Origin: Rhinopithecus roxellana
Taxonomy: Eukaryota; Chordata; Mammalia; Primates; Cercopithecidae
Reading direction: 5' to 3'
NCBI RefSeq assembly: GCF_007565055.1
Contig: NC_044555.1
Span: forward strand, 38,046,235-38,110,234
DNA length: 64,000 bases
Shown in pieces: positions 36,461 to 47,441 of the stretch. A program made the translations under genes and the position numbers. Each line of letters opens with the position of its first letter. Position 1 is the stretch's first letter. Below the pieces are notes generated by a model. It did not search any database, was not told the origin of the DNA, and was given only the letters and a program-made list of their open reading frames with translations.

Positions 36461-36989
36461 AATTTAGTTCTTTAAATGAACTCCTTGGTTTTTAGCTTGG
36501 CAAATGGACAATACAAAAAACCTTGCATACCCCAGTCCCATTTACAGCTAGATATGCTCATGTAAATAGGTTATGAAAAATGGTGTGTAGCAGAAATGGT
36601 GCTTGAAATGTGAATAAATGGGATATGCCCTTCTCCAGGTCTTAATATGACTAAATAAAGTGCAGGAGTAGTAGCAAAGACCTTGTAAGTGTCCTCTACC
36701 ATTGTTGGAAAACAACAAAATAGAGGGTATATGGTGATGCATCATATAAGCTCTCATTCAGCTATCATTAGGCTGTGTTTGAAAGAAAAAAAAAAAAAAA
36801 CTTAAACGTTTTCCTACTGTTATTGGGTTTACTGCTTCATACATCGGTATTTAATTCAACTTAATTCTAATAAATGCAGCTCTTTATTTAAGAGTGAAAC
36901 GGTTGTGCTCTCATTATTCATTACTTACACACAAATGCCATAAAGCTTTACATCTCTGAAATTTTGCTTTTCCTGTTTCTTCCATTAAG
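36461..36989. other. Unassigned sequence between two L2-like pieces
   Basis: About 0.5 kb, including an A run at 36785-36800; no family recognised. Confidence 0.35.
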
Positions 36990-37290
36990 AGCACTTTCTC
37001 CATCTTATTTATTTATGCATCAAACCTCAGTTCAAGTGTCATGTTTTACTAACAATAAAGCATTCTGTTAATTCCCACATTGGGATGAGGTGCTCTATGC
37101 TCCCATAATGCCCTGTGCATATTTATATCATGGCAATCTCAACATTTTACTGAAAGTATTCATTTGTGTATCAGTTCCATTCATTAGATTGGAGGCTTCT
37201 TTCAAAAAGTGACTTTGGCATTTGTGTTTAATTCCAAATACCTAACACAGCATCTGGTATATAGTAAAAACATTAATGTTTCTAAAATAA
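36990..37290 (+). mobile_element. L2 3'-end fragment, ancient
   Basis: Text such as cacagcatctggtatatagtaaa and attagattggaggcttctttc corresponds to the L2 3' UTR. Probably the same old element as 36040-36460, separated by later sequence. Confidence 0.5.
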
Positions 37291-37816
37291 ACATATATGT
37301 CTGAGATTATAGCATTTATGTTGACTTCATTGCATTTTGAATATATCTGTTTTCTGCTGACTTATATATGCAAATCAATTTTAAGAAGAAAATGCATATA
37401 AAATGTATTTTTAAAATTCCTAAATCATTTTCCAAAAGAAGTAATGAAAAAGTGACCTCTTTGTGAGGAAAAAAAATCTGAATAATGTGATCATCACTTT
37501 ATTTTCTACTTAGTATAACATTAAGTAATATTTGGTTTGGGATCACCCTGGTTATCTGGCTACTTGCTGGTCAGTTTTTTTTCATTTAATTGTATCAACA
37601 ACCTATTATTTAATTTCATGCCTGGAAAAGAGGTGGGATTCTCCTTAGATGTTTGGCTAAATATTTTTCATGAAACACCCGCATGTCAATCCCTAAAATA
37701 CAGATGCTGTGTTTTACGCTGCATATAGATTCCCCTTTAACACCATAGCATTAAATACAGTGCTAAGCAAATAGTGTACACTCACTTTTTTCTTATGTAA
37801 ATGTTTTTTTTTTTTT
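37291..37816. other. Unassigned AT-rich sequence
   Basis: No gene or repeat recognised; a T run is present at 37805-37819. Confidence 0.4.
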
Positions 37817-38002
37817 TTTACTTTGCTTCAGTTTCTTTATTTGCAAAATTGAAAAAGTAATAGTATTATATTTTAAGGTGATAACTAATAACAAGGTAAT
37901 ATCTAATAATAGGACAATATCTAATAATCTGTTTGTACATGCTATTAGTATCAAAAATCCACTTATTAAGCACATAATACATATTAGCTATTATTACTGT
38001 TG
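37817..38002 (+). mobile_element. MIR SINE fragment
   Basis: The core-like cttcagtttctttatttgcaaaatt and the downstream aagcacataatacatattagct fit a diverged MIR. The middle is altered. Confidence 0.5.
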
Positions 38003-38305
38003 TTGTCCTGGTGATAGCCAGAGAATGGTAGGGAATTACTAAATCACTTTTACTTTTCTGAAAATATCTTGGTCTTCCCCTGACTGGAACAGATACAGAC
38101 GAAGGTCCTTTTAGCCATCATGGTCTATTAGTTTTGCCTCTCCTCCATTTTCAATGGCTTTTTCTCATCTTCTGTAAATGTAATTAGGTGTCTTCTACTC
38201 ATTTCTATAATAAAGAAAGAAACCTTTCTCTGATTCTTTTTCTCTCTAAGTATGAATATATCCTCATCTCTTACTCCAGCTTCAGTGTTAGGACATTCTC
38301 CATCT

Positions 38306-38346
<41 letters not shown>

Positions 38347-38752
38347 CTTTTTAGATCATTCCTCAGTTTCTAATTAACTTTATCCTGATAAATACTCATT
38401 GGGCATACATACATGCTGGGTACTATGCTTGGAAATTAAAATACAGTAGTGAATAAGATACACCCAGATTCTGCCTGCATAAAAATTCTTGACTCTATTC
38501 TGCTGAAACTTCTCTTTATAAAAGTTATGAAAGATCTCCTAATTAAATAAGTTAATGACTTACTCTTTATGTTTTATATAACGTCTCTAGGGCATTTGTG
38601 ATGAACATTGCTGAAACTGCTCTCACTTGGCCTTCATGCCACCACTATCTCTGAGTTTTTTCTACCTCTCAGGACCTCCAGATTAGTTTCCCTAGGTTTT
38701 TCTTTTTAATTATATGTTTTATATTCCCTAGAGTTTCATCTTTGGTTCTTTT
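38003..38752. other. Unassigned sequence with (CT)n and a possible L2 piece
   Basis: A (CT)n microsatellite lies at 38312-38338. The stretch 38590-38750 (gctgaaactgctctcacttg) resembles a plus-strand L2 fragment, weakly. No gene seen. Confidence 0.4.
38312..38338. repeat. (CT)n microsatellite
   Basis: About 13 CT dinucleotides followed by a T-rich stretch. Confidence 0.95.
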
Positions 38753-38763
38753 TACTTGGGATT

Positions 38764-38765
<2 letters not shown>
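38753..38765 (+). repeat. Left TSD of the young L1
   Basis: tacttgggatttc, identical to 44544-44556. Confidence 0.97.
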
Positions 38766-38819
<54 letters not shown>

Positions 38820-39040
38820 TATACTTTAAGTTCTAGGGTACATGTGCATAACGTGCAGGTTTGTTAAATATGTATACTTATGCCATGTTGGTGTGCTGCA
38901 CCCATCAACTCGTCAGCACCCATCAATTCATCATTTATATCATGTATAACTCCCCAAGGCAATCCCTCCCTCCTCCCCCCTCCCCATGATAGGCCCCAGT
39001 GTGTGATGTTCCCCTTCCCGAGTCCAAGTGATCTCATTGT

Positions 39041-42000
39041 TCAGTTCCCACCTATGAGTGAGAACATGCGGTGTTTGGTTTTCTGTTCTTGTGATAGTTT
39101 GCTAAGAATGATGGTTTCCAGCTGCATCCATGTCCCTACAAAGGACGCAAATTCATCCTTTTTTATGGCTGCATAGTATTCCATGGTGTATATGTGCCAC
39201 ATTTTCTTAATCCAGTCTGTCACAGATGGACATTTGGGTTGATTCCAAGTCTTTGCTATTGTGAATAGTGCCGCAATAAACATACGTGTGCATGTGTCTT
39301 TGTAGTAGAATAATTTACAATCCTTTGGGTATATACCCAGTAGTGGGATGGCTGGGTCATATGGTACATCTAGTTCTAGATCCTTGAGGAATTGCCATAC
39401 TGTTTTCCATAATGGTTGAACTAGTTTACAATCCCACCAACAGTGTAAAAGTGTTCCTATTTCTCCACATCCTCTCCAACACCTGTTGTTTCCTGACTTC
39501 TTAATGATTGCCATTCTAACTGGTGTGACATGGTATCTCATTGTGGTTTTGATTTGCATTTCTCTGATGGCGAGTGATGATGAGCATTTTTTCATGTGTC
39601 TGTTGGCTGTATGAATGTCTTCTTTTGAGAAATGTCTGTTCATATCCTTTGCCCACTTTTTGATGGGGTTGTTTGCTTTTTTCTTGTATATTTGTTTGAG
39701 TTCTTTGTAGATTCTGGATATTAGCCCTTTGTCAGATGAGTAGGTTGCAAAAATTTTCTCCCATTCTATAGGTTGCCTGTTCACTCTGATGGTAGTTTCT
39801 TTTGCTGTGCAAAAGCTCTTTAGTTTAATTAGATCCCATTTGTCAATTTTGGCTTTTGCTGCCGTTGCTTTTGGTGTTTTAGACATGAAGTCCTTGCCCA
39901 TGCCTATGTCCTGAATGGTACTACCTAGATTTTCTTCTAGGGTTTTCATGGTATTAGGTCTAACATTTAAGTCTCTAATCCATCTTGAATTAATCTTCAT
40001 ATAAGGGGTAAGGAAAGGATCCAGTTTCAGCTTTCTACTTCTGGCTAGCCAATTTTCCCAGCACCATTTATTAAATAGGGAATCCTTTCCCCATTTCTTG
40101 TTTCTCTCAGGTTGGTCAAAGATCAGATGGCTGTAGATGTGTGGTATTATTTCTGAGGACTCTGTTCTGTTCCATTGGTCTATATCTCTGTTTTGGTACC
40201 AGTACCATGCTGTTTTGGTTACTATAGCCTTGTAGTATAGTTTGAAGTCAGGTAGCGTGACACCTCCAGCTTTGTCCTTTTGACTTAGGATTGTCTTGGC
40301 AATGCGGGCTCTTTTTTGGTTCCATATGAACTGTAAAGCCGATTTTTCCAACTCTGTGAAGAAACTCATTGGTAGCTTGATGGGGATGGCATTGAATCTA
40401 TAAATAACCTTGGGCAGTATGGCCATTTTCACGATATTGATTCTTCCTATCCATGAGCATGGTATGTTCTTCCATTTGTTTGTGTCCTCTTTGATTTCAC
40501 TGAGCAGTGGTTTGTAGTTCTCCTTGAAGAGGTCCTTTACATCCCTTGTAAGTTGGATTCCTAGGTATTTGATTCTCTTTGAAGCAATTGTGAATGTATG
40601 TTCATTCATGATTTGGCTCTCTGTTTGTCTGTTACTGGTGTATAAGAATGCTTGTGATTTTTGCACATTAATTTTGTATCCTGAGACTTTGCTGAAGTTG
40701 CTTATCAGCTTAAGGAGATTCTGGGCTGAGACGATGGGGTTTTCTAAATATACAATCATGTCATCTGCAAACAGGGACAATTTGACTTCTTCTTTTCCTA
40801 ACTGGATACCCTTGAATTCTTTCTCTTGCCTGATTGCCCTAGCCAGAACTTCCAAAACTATGTTGAATAGGAGTGGTGAGAGAGGGCCTCCCTGTCTTGT
40901 GCCAGTTTTCAAAGGGAATTTTTCCAGTTTTTGCCCATTCAGTATGATATTAGCTGTGGGTTTGTCATAAATAGCTCTCATTATTTTGAGGTACGTTCCA
41001 TCAATACCAAATTTATTGAGCGTTTTTAGCATGAAGGGCTGTTGAATTTTGTCAAAAGCCTTTTCTGCATCTATTGAGATAATCATGTGGTTCTTGTCTT
41101 TGGTTCTGTTTATATGCTGGATTACGTTTATTGATTTGCGAATGTTGAAGCAGCCTTGCATCCCAGGGATGAAGCCCACTTGATCATGGTGGATAAGCTT
41201 TTTGATGTGCTGCTGTATCCAGTTTGCCAGTATTTTATTGAGAATTTTTGCATCGATGTTCATTAGGGATATTGGTCTAAAATTCTCTTTTTTTGTTGTG
41301 TCTCTGCCAGGCTTTGGTATCAGGATGATGTTGGCCTCATAAAATGAGTTCGGGAGGATTCCCTCTTTTTCTATTGATTGGAATAGTTTCAGAAGGAATG
41401 GTACCAGCTCCTCCTTGTATCTCTGGTAGAATTCAGCTGTGAATCCATCTGGTCCTGGACTTTTTTTGGTGGGTAGGCTATTAATTGTTGCCTCAATTTC
41501 AGAGCCTGCTATTGGTCTATTCAGGGATTCAACTTCTTCCTGGTTTAGTCTTGGGAGAGTGTAAGTGTCCAGGAAATTATGCATTTCTTCTAGATTTTCT
41601 AGTTGATTTGCGTAGAGGCATTTATAGTATTCTCTGATGGTAGTTTGTATTTCTGTGGGGTCGGTGGTGATATCCCCTTTATCTTCTTTTATTGCATCTA
41701 TTTGATTCCTCTCTCTTTTATTCTTTATTAGCCTTGCTAGCGGTCTGTCAATTTTGTTGATCTTTTCAAAAAACCAACTCCTGGATTCATTGATTTTTTG
41801 GAGGGTTTTTTGTGTCTCTATCTCCTTCAGTTCGGCTCTGATCTTAGTTATTTCTTGCCTTCTGCTAGCTTTTGAATGTGTTTGCTCTTGCCTCTCTAGT
41901 TCTTTTAATTGTGATATTAGAGTGTCAATTTTAGATCTTTCCTGCTTTCTCTTGTGGGCATTTAGTGCTATAAATTTCCCTCTACACACTGCTTTAAATG

Positions 42001-42868
42001 TGTCCCAGAGATTCTGGTATGTTGTATCTTTGTTCTCATTGGTTTCAAAGAACATCTTTATTTCTGCTTTCATTTCGTTATGTACCCAGTAGTCATTCAG
42101 GAGCAGGTTGTTCAGTTTCCATGTAGTTGAGTGGTTTTGTTTGAGTTTCTTAGTCCTGAGTTCTAGTTTGATTGCACTGTGGTCTGAGAGACAGTTTGTT
42201 ATAATTTCTGTTCTTTTACATTTGCTGAGGAGTGCTTTACTTCCAATTTTGTGGTCAATTTTGGAATAAGTGCGATGTGGTGCTGAGAAGAATGTATATT
42301 CTCTTGATTTGGGGTGGAGAGTTCTATAGATGTCTATTAAGTCCGCTTGGTGCAGAGATGAGTTCAATTCCTGGATATCCTTGTTAACTTTCTGTCTCGT
42401 TGATCTGTCTAATGTTGACAGTGGAGTGTTGAAGTCTCCCATTAGTATTGTATGGGAGTCTAAGTCTCTTTGTAAGTCTCTAAGGACTTGCATTATGAAT
42501 CTGGGTGCTCCTGTATTGGGTGCATATATATTTAGGGGAGTTAGTTCTTCCTGTTGAATTGATCCCTTTACCATTATGTAATGGCCTTCTTTGTCTCTTT
42601 TGATCTTTGATGGTTTAAAGTCTGTTTTATCAGAGACTAGGATTGCAACCCCTGCTTTTTTTTGTTCTCCATTTGCTTGGTAGATCTTCCTCCATCCCTT
42701 TATTTTGAGCCTATGTATGTCTCTCCATGTGAGATGGGTCTCCTGAATACAGCAGACTGATGGGTCTTGACTCTTTATCCAGTTTGCCAGTCTGTGTCTT
42801 TTAATTGGAGCATTTAGTCCATTAAGATTTAAGGTTAATATTGTTATGTGTGAACTTGATCCTGCCAT
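39041..42868 (-). CDS. L1 ORF2p, intact 1275-residue endonuclease-reverse transcriptase
   Basis: The only long open frame in the window: 1275 codons, the standard primate ORF2p length, with no stop or shift. The N-terminal APE-like endonuclease (about residues 1-239) keeps N14, QETHL (E43), NIYAPN, GDFNTP (D145, N147), YSKIDH and SDHS (H230). The reverse transcriptase (about 498-773) keeps FADD at about 700-703. The C-terminal cysteine segment CWRGCGEIGTLLHCWWDC is whole. ORF2p nicks genomic DNA at TTTT/A-like sites and copies L1 or Alu RNA in the nucleus. It is normally translated at low level by reinitiation after ORF1, which is broken here. Whether it is expressed or active cannot be told from sequence. 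It is a transposon gene, not a host gene. Confidence 0.95.
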   Translation of the reverse strand: MAGSSSHITILTLNLNGLNAPIKRHRLANWIKSQDPSVCCIQETHLTWRDIHRLKIKGWRKIYQANGEQKKAGVAILVSDKTDFKPSKIKRDKEGHYIMVKGSIQQEELTPLNIYAPNTGAPRFIMQVLRDLQRDLDSHTILMGDFNTPLSTLDRSTRQKVNKDIQELNSSLHQADLIDIYRTLHPKSREYTFFSAPHRTYSKIDHKIGSKALLSKCKRTEIITNCLSDHSAIKLELRTKKLKQNHSTTWKLNNLLLNDYWVHNEMKAEIKMFFETNENKDTTYQNLWDTFKAVCRGKFIALNAHKRKQERSKIDTLISQLKELERQEQTHSKASRRQEITKIRAELKEIETQKTLQKINESRSWFFEKINKIDRPLARLIKNKRERNQIDAIKEDKGDITTDPTEIQTTIREYYKCLYANQLENLEEMHNFLDTYTLPRLNQEEVESLNRPIAGSEIEATINSLPTKKSPGPDGFTAEFYQRYKEELVPFLLKLFQSIEKEGILPNSFYEANIILIPKPGRDTTKKENFRPISLMNIDAKILNKILANWIQQHIKKLIHHDQVGFIPGMQGCFNIRKSINVIQHINRTKDKNHMIISIDAEKAFDKIQQPFMLKTLNKFGIDGTYLKIMRAIYDKPTANIILNGQKLEKFPLKTGTRQGGPLSPLLFNIVLEVLARAIRQEKEFKGIQLGKEEVKLSLFADDMIVYLENPIVSAQNLLKLISNFSKVSGYKINVQKSQAFLYTSNRQTESQIMNEHTFTIASKRIKYLGIQLTRDVKDLFKENYKPLLSEIKEDTNKWKNIPCSWIGRINIVKMAILPKVIYRFNAIPIKLPMSFFTELEKSALQFIWNQKRARIAKTILSQKDKAGGVTLPDFKLYYKAIVTKTAWYWYQNRDIDQWNRTESSEIIPHIYSHLIFDQPERNKKWGKDSLFNKWCWENWLARSRKLKLDPFLTPYMKINSRWIRDLNVRPNTMKTLEENLGSTIQDIGMGKDFMSKTPKATAAKAKIDKWDLIKLKSFCTAKETTIRVNRQPIEWEKIFATYSSDKGLISRIYKELKQIYKKKANNPIKKWAKDMNRHFSKEDIHTANRHMKKCSSSLAIREMQIKTTMRYHVTPVRMAIIKKSGNNRCWRGCGEIGTLLHCWWDCKLVQPLWKTVWQFLKDLELDVPYDPAIPLLGIYPKDCKLFYYKDTCTRMFIAALFTIAKTWNQPKCPSVTDWIKKMWHIYTMEYYAAIKKDEFASFVGTWMQLETIILSKLSQEQKTKHRMFSLIGGN

Positions 42869-42931
42869 TATGATATTAACTGGTGATTTTGCTCATTAGT
42901 TGATGCAGTTTCTTCCTAGCCTCGATGGTCT

Positions 42932-43947
42932 TTACATTTTGGCATGTTTTTGCAATGGCTGGTACTGGTTGTTCCTTTCCATATTTAGGGCTTCCTTCAG
43001 GGTCTCTTGTAAGGCAGGCCTGGTGGTGACAAAATCTCTAAGCATTTGCTTATCTGTAAAGGATTTTATTTCTCCTTCACTTATGAACCTTAGTTTGGCT
43101 GGATATGAAATTCTGGGTTGAAAATTCTTTTCTTTAAGAATGTTGAATATTGGCCCCCACTCTCTTCTGGCTTGTCGAGTTTCTGCCGAGAGATCCGCTG
43201 TTAGTCTGATGGGCTTCCCTTTGTGGGTAACCCGACCTTTCTCTCTGGCTGCCCTTAAGATTTTTCCTTCATTTCAACTTTGGTGAATCTGGCAATTATG
43301 TGTCTTGGAGTTGCTCTTCTGGAGGAGTATCTTTGTGGCGTTCTCTGTATTTCCTGAATTTGAATGTTGGCCTGCCCTACTAGGTTGGGGAAGTTCTCCT
43401 GGATGATATCCTGAAGAGTGTTTTCCAACTTGGTTCCATTTTCTCCCTCACTTTCAGGCACCCCAATCAGACGTAGATTTGGTCTTTTTACATAATCCCA
43501 TACTTCTTGCAGGCTTTGTTCATTTCTTTTTCTTCTTTTTTCTTTTGGTTTATCTTCTCGCTTCATTTCATTCATTTGATCTTCAATCGCTGATACTCTT
43601 TCTTCCATTTGATCGAGTCGGTTACTGAAGCTTGTGCATTTGTCACGTATTTCTCATGTCATGGTTTTCATCTCTGTCATTTCGTTTATGACCTTCTCTG
43701 CATTAATTAGTCTAGCTGTCAATTCTTCCACTCTTTTTTCAAGATTTTTAGTTTCTTTGCGCTGGGTACATAATTCTTCCTTTAGCTCTGAGAAGTTTGA
43801 TGGACTGAAGGCTTCTTCTCTCATCTCGTCAAAGTCATTCTCTGACCAGCTTTGATCCATTGCTGGAGATGGGCTGCACTCCTTTGCAGGGGGAGATGTG
43901 CTCTTATTTTTTGAATTTCCAGCTTTTCTGCCCTGCTTCTTCCCCAT
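42932..43947 (-). pseudogene. L1 ORF1p, broken by one stop and one frameshift
   Basis: Starts MGKKQGRKAGNSKN at 43947 and ends with the TAA at 42932-42934. The span of 1016 bp is one short of 338 codons plus stop. Two lesions are visible: codon 98 is TGA where the sister copy has CGA (a CpG-type change at about 43654-43656), and five T at 43261-43265 replace six in the sister copy, shifting the frame in the RNA-binding domain. Pieces at 43654-43947 (97 codons) and 43255-43608 (117 codons) otherwise look well conserved. ORF1p would be needed for L1 RNA packaging in cis. Confidence 0.95.
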
Positions 43948-44543
43948 CTTTGTGGTTTTATCTGTCTCTGGTCTTTGATGATGGTGACGTACTGATGGGG
44001 TTTTGGTATAGGTGTCCTTTCTGTTTGATAGTTTTCCTTCTGACAGTCAGAAGGACTGTCTGTTGGTCTGTTGGAGATTGCTTGAGGTCCACTCCAGTCC
44101 CTGTTTGCCTGGGTATCAGCAGCAGAGGTTGCCGAAGATAGAATATTGCTGAACAGCGAGTGTACCTGTCTGATACTTCCTTTGGAAGTTTCCTCTCAGG
44201 GGTGTACTCCACCCTGTGAGGTGTGGGGTGTCAGACTGCCCCTAGTGGGGGATGTCTCCCAGCTAGGCTACTCAGGGGTCAGGGACCCACCTGAGCAGGC
44301 AGTCTGTCCGTTCTCAGATCTCAACCTCCACGTTGGGAGATCCACGGCTCTCCCCAAATGTGTCAGACAGAGTCGTTCGCGTCTGCACCATCCCCCGCTC
44401 CTTCCCCTGTTGGTCTTCAGTTGTGCGCTGTCCCCAGAGGTGGAGTCTCAGTTGAAAATGCAGAAATCACCGGTCTTCTGTGTCGCTCGCGCTGGGAGTT
44501 GGAGACTGGAGCTGTTCCTATTCGGCCATCTTGCTCTGCCACC
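43948..44543 (-). promoter_or_regulatory. L1 5' UTR/internal promoter, deleted form
   Basis: The extreme 5' end is present, including the AAGATGGCC motif (sense; complement ggccatctt at 44524-44532), which is the YY1-type site that positions L1 transcription. Between tggagtct (44441-44448) and cagttgaaaatg (44449 on), about 434 bp present in the copy at 52857-53290 are absent. This removes much of the region where primate L1s carry their antisense promoter and ORF0. Confidence 0.8.
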
Positions 44544-44556
44544 TACTTGGGATTTC
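44544..44556 (+). repeat. Right TSD of the young L1
   Basis: tacttgggatttc, identical to 38753-38765. Confidence 0.97.
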
Positions 44557-46220
44557 AAAGTAGCATTTTCAGTTGTTTACAAAATATTCTGAACTATTAA
44601 ATTCCAAAGATAACTCGAAGTCATCATATTAAAACTCACTCAGCATCTCCCTCTCTCTCTCAAATATGATCCTATCTGACATTTGTTACTTCACTTAAAA
44701 GCATCACCACTGATTTTAATTGAATTGAATTGAATTTTAAAAGTAGATAACATTTTGGTTGATGAGAATTAAAAGTAGCAGCATGTGTTAATGAAAGAAA
44801 GCCATTGAATCAGGAACCAGCTCAATGATTGTTTAATATGTTTCTTCTTTTGAGTAACAACTTTCCTCATCTTACGGAGATTTTCTGGGCTGTATTTAAC
44901 TTTATTCCTCCTGTAAAGAAAAATGATACTTTTTTTTTTCCTTGGTAAGGTGTATTAATACCTGCTGTATTTCCTAGGCCATCCCATTTTGCATTTGATG
45001 TAATTTAATAATGAAAATATATATTTATTGATGATAAGTTTGAGATAATCACTTTTATGCAATATTGAAAAGTACATAAAATATAATCATATCTCAGCAT
45101 AATAAATTGGATCACAGAGAAATGTAGTTATATTAAATAATATTTAGGGAGATAAGTTTAATAAAATAGCCACAATTCTCCAACAAAGTTAAAAGCATTT
45201 TCATTAAGGAACCTTTGAAATGTTAGCAAATAGACACAAGAAAGCTGAAGAATAAAATGAAATCATATAAAAGAAGTTTCCACTAAACTTGAAAATAAGT
45301 ATTTTAAGAGGACTTAAACATAGCACTAACATTTTTAATTCACTATAATGTACTTGAAAAGAATTAGGAGTTCTCTTGTATACAGGTACGTATTAAAATG
45401 TTAGAATGATTGAGGAATCTACTTTTCTAGATTTAAGGACAATTATGGCCACACTGTTGCATAAACTGTGAAGCTAAAATATTTTGATAATTACCTGAAA
45501 TGTTAGAATGTGAAGATTTTACAAATAACATATAACAGTGTGGACTAAAATAAACAAGAATGATTTTTAAAGAGAATCTTCAGGGACACAAATCTATGTA
45601 GTATATCTGCATTTAAATCTATACACTTTTAACCAGAAGAAAGCTTTGACTATAGCTACGTGATGCTAACACAATTCTCTAAAAGAAAATTCATCAATAA
45701 ATGGAAGTAGTATTTGGAGTGGTATGAGCTACATGTAATACATGTTTAAGTAGCTTAGCCCTTTGTAGTACTAAACATATATGTGTTTTACAGCATAATT
45801 TAGAAGTGGTATGATTTTATATAACTCTTGAAAATGTTTGCCAAAACATTTTAACTTAGCCTGCATATTTCTGAAAAAGGATACTGTTGACATTTGAGGC
45901 AGGGCAATGATTTGTTCTGTCATACTATTCCACATATTGGATAATATTTGCATCCTTGGCCCCAGGGTACTAAGTGCTAGGAACTGGTAATTGTAATGAC
46001 ATGAAATGCCTTCACACATTTCCAAATGCACTCTAAGAGAGGAGAACAACCCTAGGTTAATAACAGCTGACAATATGTTTTGAAGATAACATGTAAATTT
46101 CTTTGATTTCATAATTTGCTTATTTCACAACTGCCTCATTTTTTTATACATGCAATCATGAAGTATCCTGAGTTCTGTTCTTTCCAAGAAAGATAGAATT
46201 AGGTAGAGTTTTCTTTACTA
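44557..46220. other. Unassigned AT-rich sequence
   Basis: About 1.7 kb without recognised repeat or gene. The minus-strand frame at 45771-46112 (113 codons) has no motif and looks like chance. Short direct repeats of gaatt occur at 44720-44736. Confidence 0.45.
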
Positions 46221-47185
46221 TTTCATTTAATTAGATATAATACCCATGAATATACATGTGCAAAACTAAAATGTACAGTCCATAGATTTTTCACAAAGCA
46301 AAAGTTCATGTGACTACTACTCAGTTCAAGAAATAGGACAATGCCAGAATTCTAAAGCTTATTTTTGCCCCTTCCAAATCACTATGCTCACTTTATGTAT
46401 AAAAGAAATTAAAATGTTGACTTTAATGGTAATCTTGTAATAATTTTTTAATGGGATTTCTCCATAAATCTGGGATCGATTAAAAGTAGATTTGAGCTTT
46501 GCTTGTTAACCTATTACAGATATCTGAATAAAATCACATACAAATAGTCTTCCAATTTAAAATGATTCAACTTACTATTTTTGAACCTTAAAATGGTGTG
46601 AAGCCATACTACAGCTACCCATACAACCATTCTGTTTCACTTTCAGCACATTATTCAATAAATTACATGAGATATTCAACACTTTACTATTGCCCAAGTA
46701 TAGACTAATAGAAATATTCTGAGTATTTTTATGGTAGGCTAGGCTAAGCTATGATGTTCAGTAGCTTAGGTGTATTAAATGCATTTTTGTCTTGAAATAC
46801 CCTGAACCTATTATGGGTTTATCAGGCTCTAACCTCACTGTAAGACAAGGAACATCCGTATTACTTTTCCTATTGTGTCTGGATACTTTCACTCACACTT
46901 AGGTTTATGAGATCCATTTATATCAATATGCAGGTGTAATTGTGTTTTGTTCATGTTCATTGCTATGTGTCTTCCACTGTATGAATATAACACAATATAT
47001 TTATCCATTATATTATTGATAGACATTTCCGTGCTTTCAAGTATTTTATATCATGAATAATATTTCCACAAACATTTCTTCAAATTTACTCTGGAATAAA
47101 CGTTCATGCATTTTTTGTGGTAAGTGAATTGCTAGATATGCGTGTATTCATTTGTTCAACTTAGAAGGATGATATAAAACTTTTC
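46221..47185 (-). mobile_element. Ancient L1 (L1ME/L1MC type), 3' part, left block
   Basis: Minus-strand old L1. The 3' UTR-like text at 46250-46400 is followed by ORF2 C-terminal text (ccattatattattgatagacat, attgctagatatgcg). It continues at 53404 beyond the L1 inserted at 47200. Strongly diverged. Confidence 0.6.
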
Positions 47186-47199
47186 TGCAAAGTGATTTA
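47186..47199 (+). repeat. Left TSD of the second full-length L1
   Basis: tgcaaagtgattta, identical to 53390-53403. Confidence 0.97.
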
Positions 47200-47441
47200 T
47201 TTATTTATTTATTTTTTATTATTATACTTTAAGTTGTAGGGTACATGTCCATAACGTGCAGGTTTGTTACATATGTATACTTGTGCCATGTTGGTGTGCT
47301 GCACCCATCAGCTCCTCAGCACCCATCAACTCGTCATTTACATCAGGTATAACTCCCAATGCAATCCCTCCCTCCTCTCCCCTCCCCATGATAGCCCCAG
47401 TGTGTGATGTTCCCCTTCCCGAGTCCAAGTGATCTCATTGT

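Larger units (their letters stand above)
38766..44543 (-). mobile_element. Young full-length L1 with intact ORF2
   Basis: Minus-strand L1 with a 52-base poly(A) tail (T at 38766-38817), a 3' UTR (38818-39040), an intact ORF2 (39041-42868), a 63-bp spacer, ORF1 (42932-43947, two lesions) and a 5' UTR reaching the true L1 start (sense GGTGGCAGAGCAAGATGGCC). The perfect 13-bp TSD and long tail mark it as the youngest L1 in the window. The 5' UTR is only about 596 bp because about 434 bp are missing near 44448 compared with the sister copy at 47200-53389. Confidence 0.97.

Noticed and set aside
40524..40970. 148-codon plus-strand frame (and its twin at 48924-49370)
   Set aside because: Antisense shadows of conserved L1 ORF2 sequence; they appear in both L1s because the L1s are homologous.
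39041..42868. A 1275-codon open frame as a host gene
   Set aside because: It is L1 ORF2, flanked by ORF1, 5' UTR, poly(A) tail and TSDs; no introns or host context.
45771..46112. 113-codon minus frame in unassigned sequence
   Set aside because: No motif, no promoter or splice context, AT-rich; length is within chance for this window.
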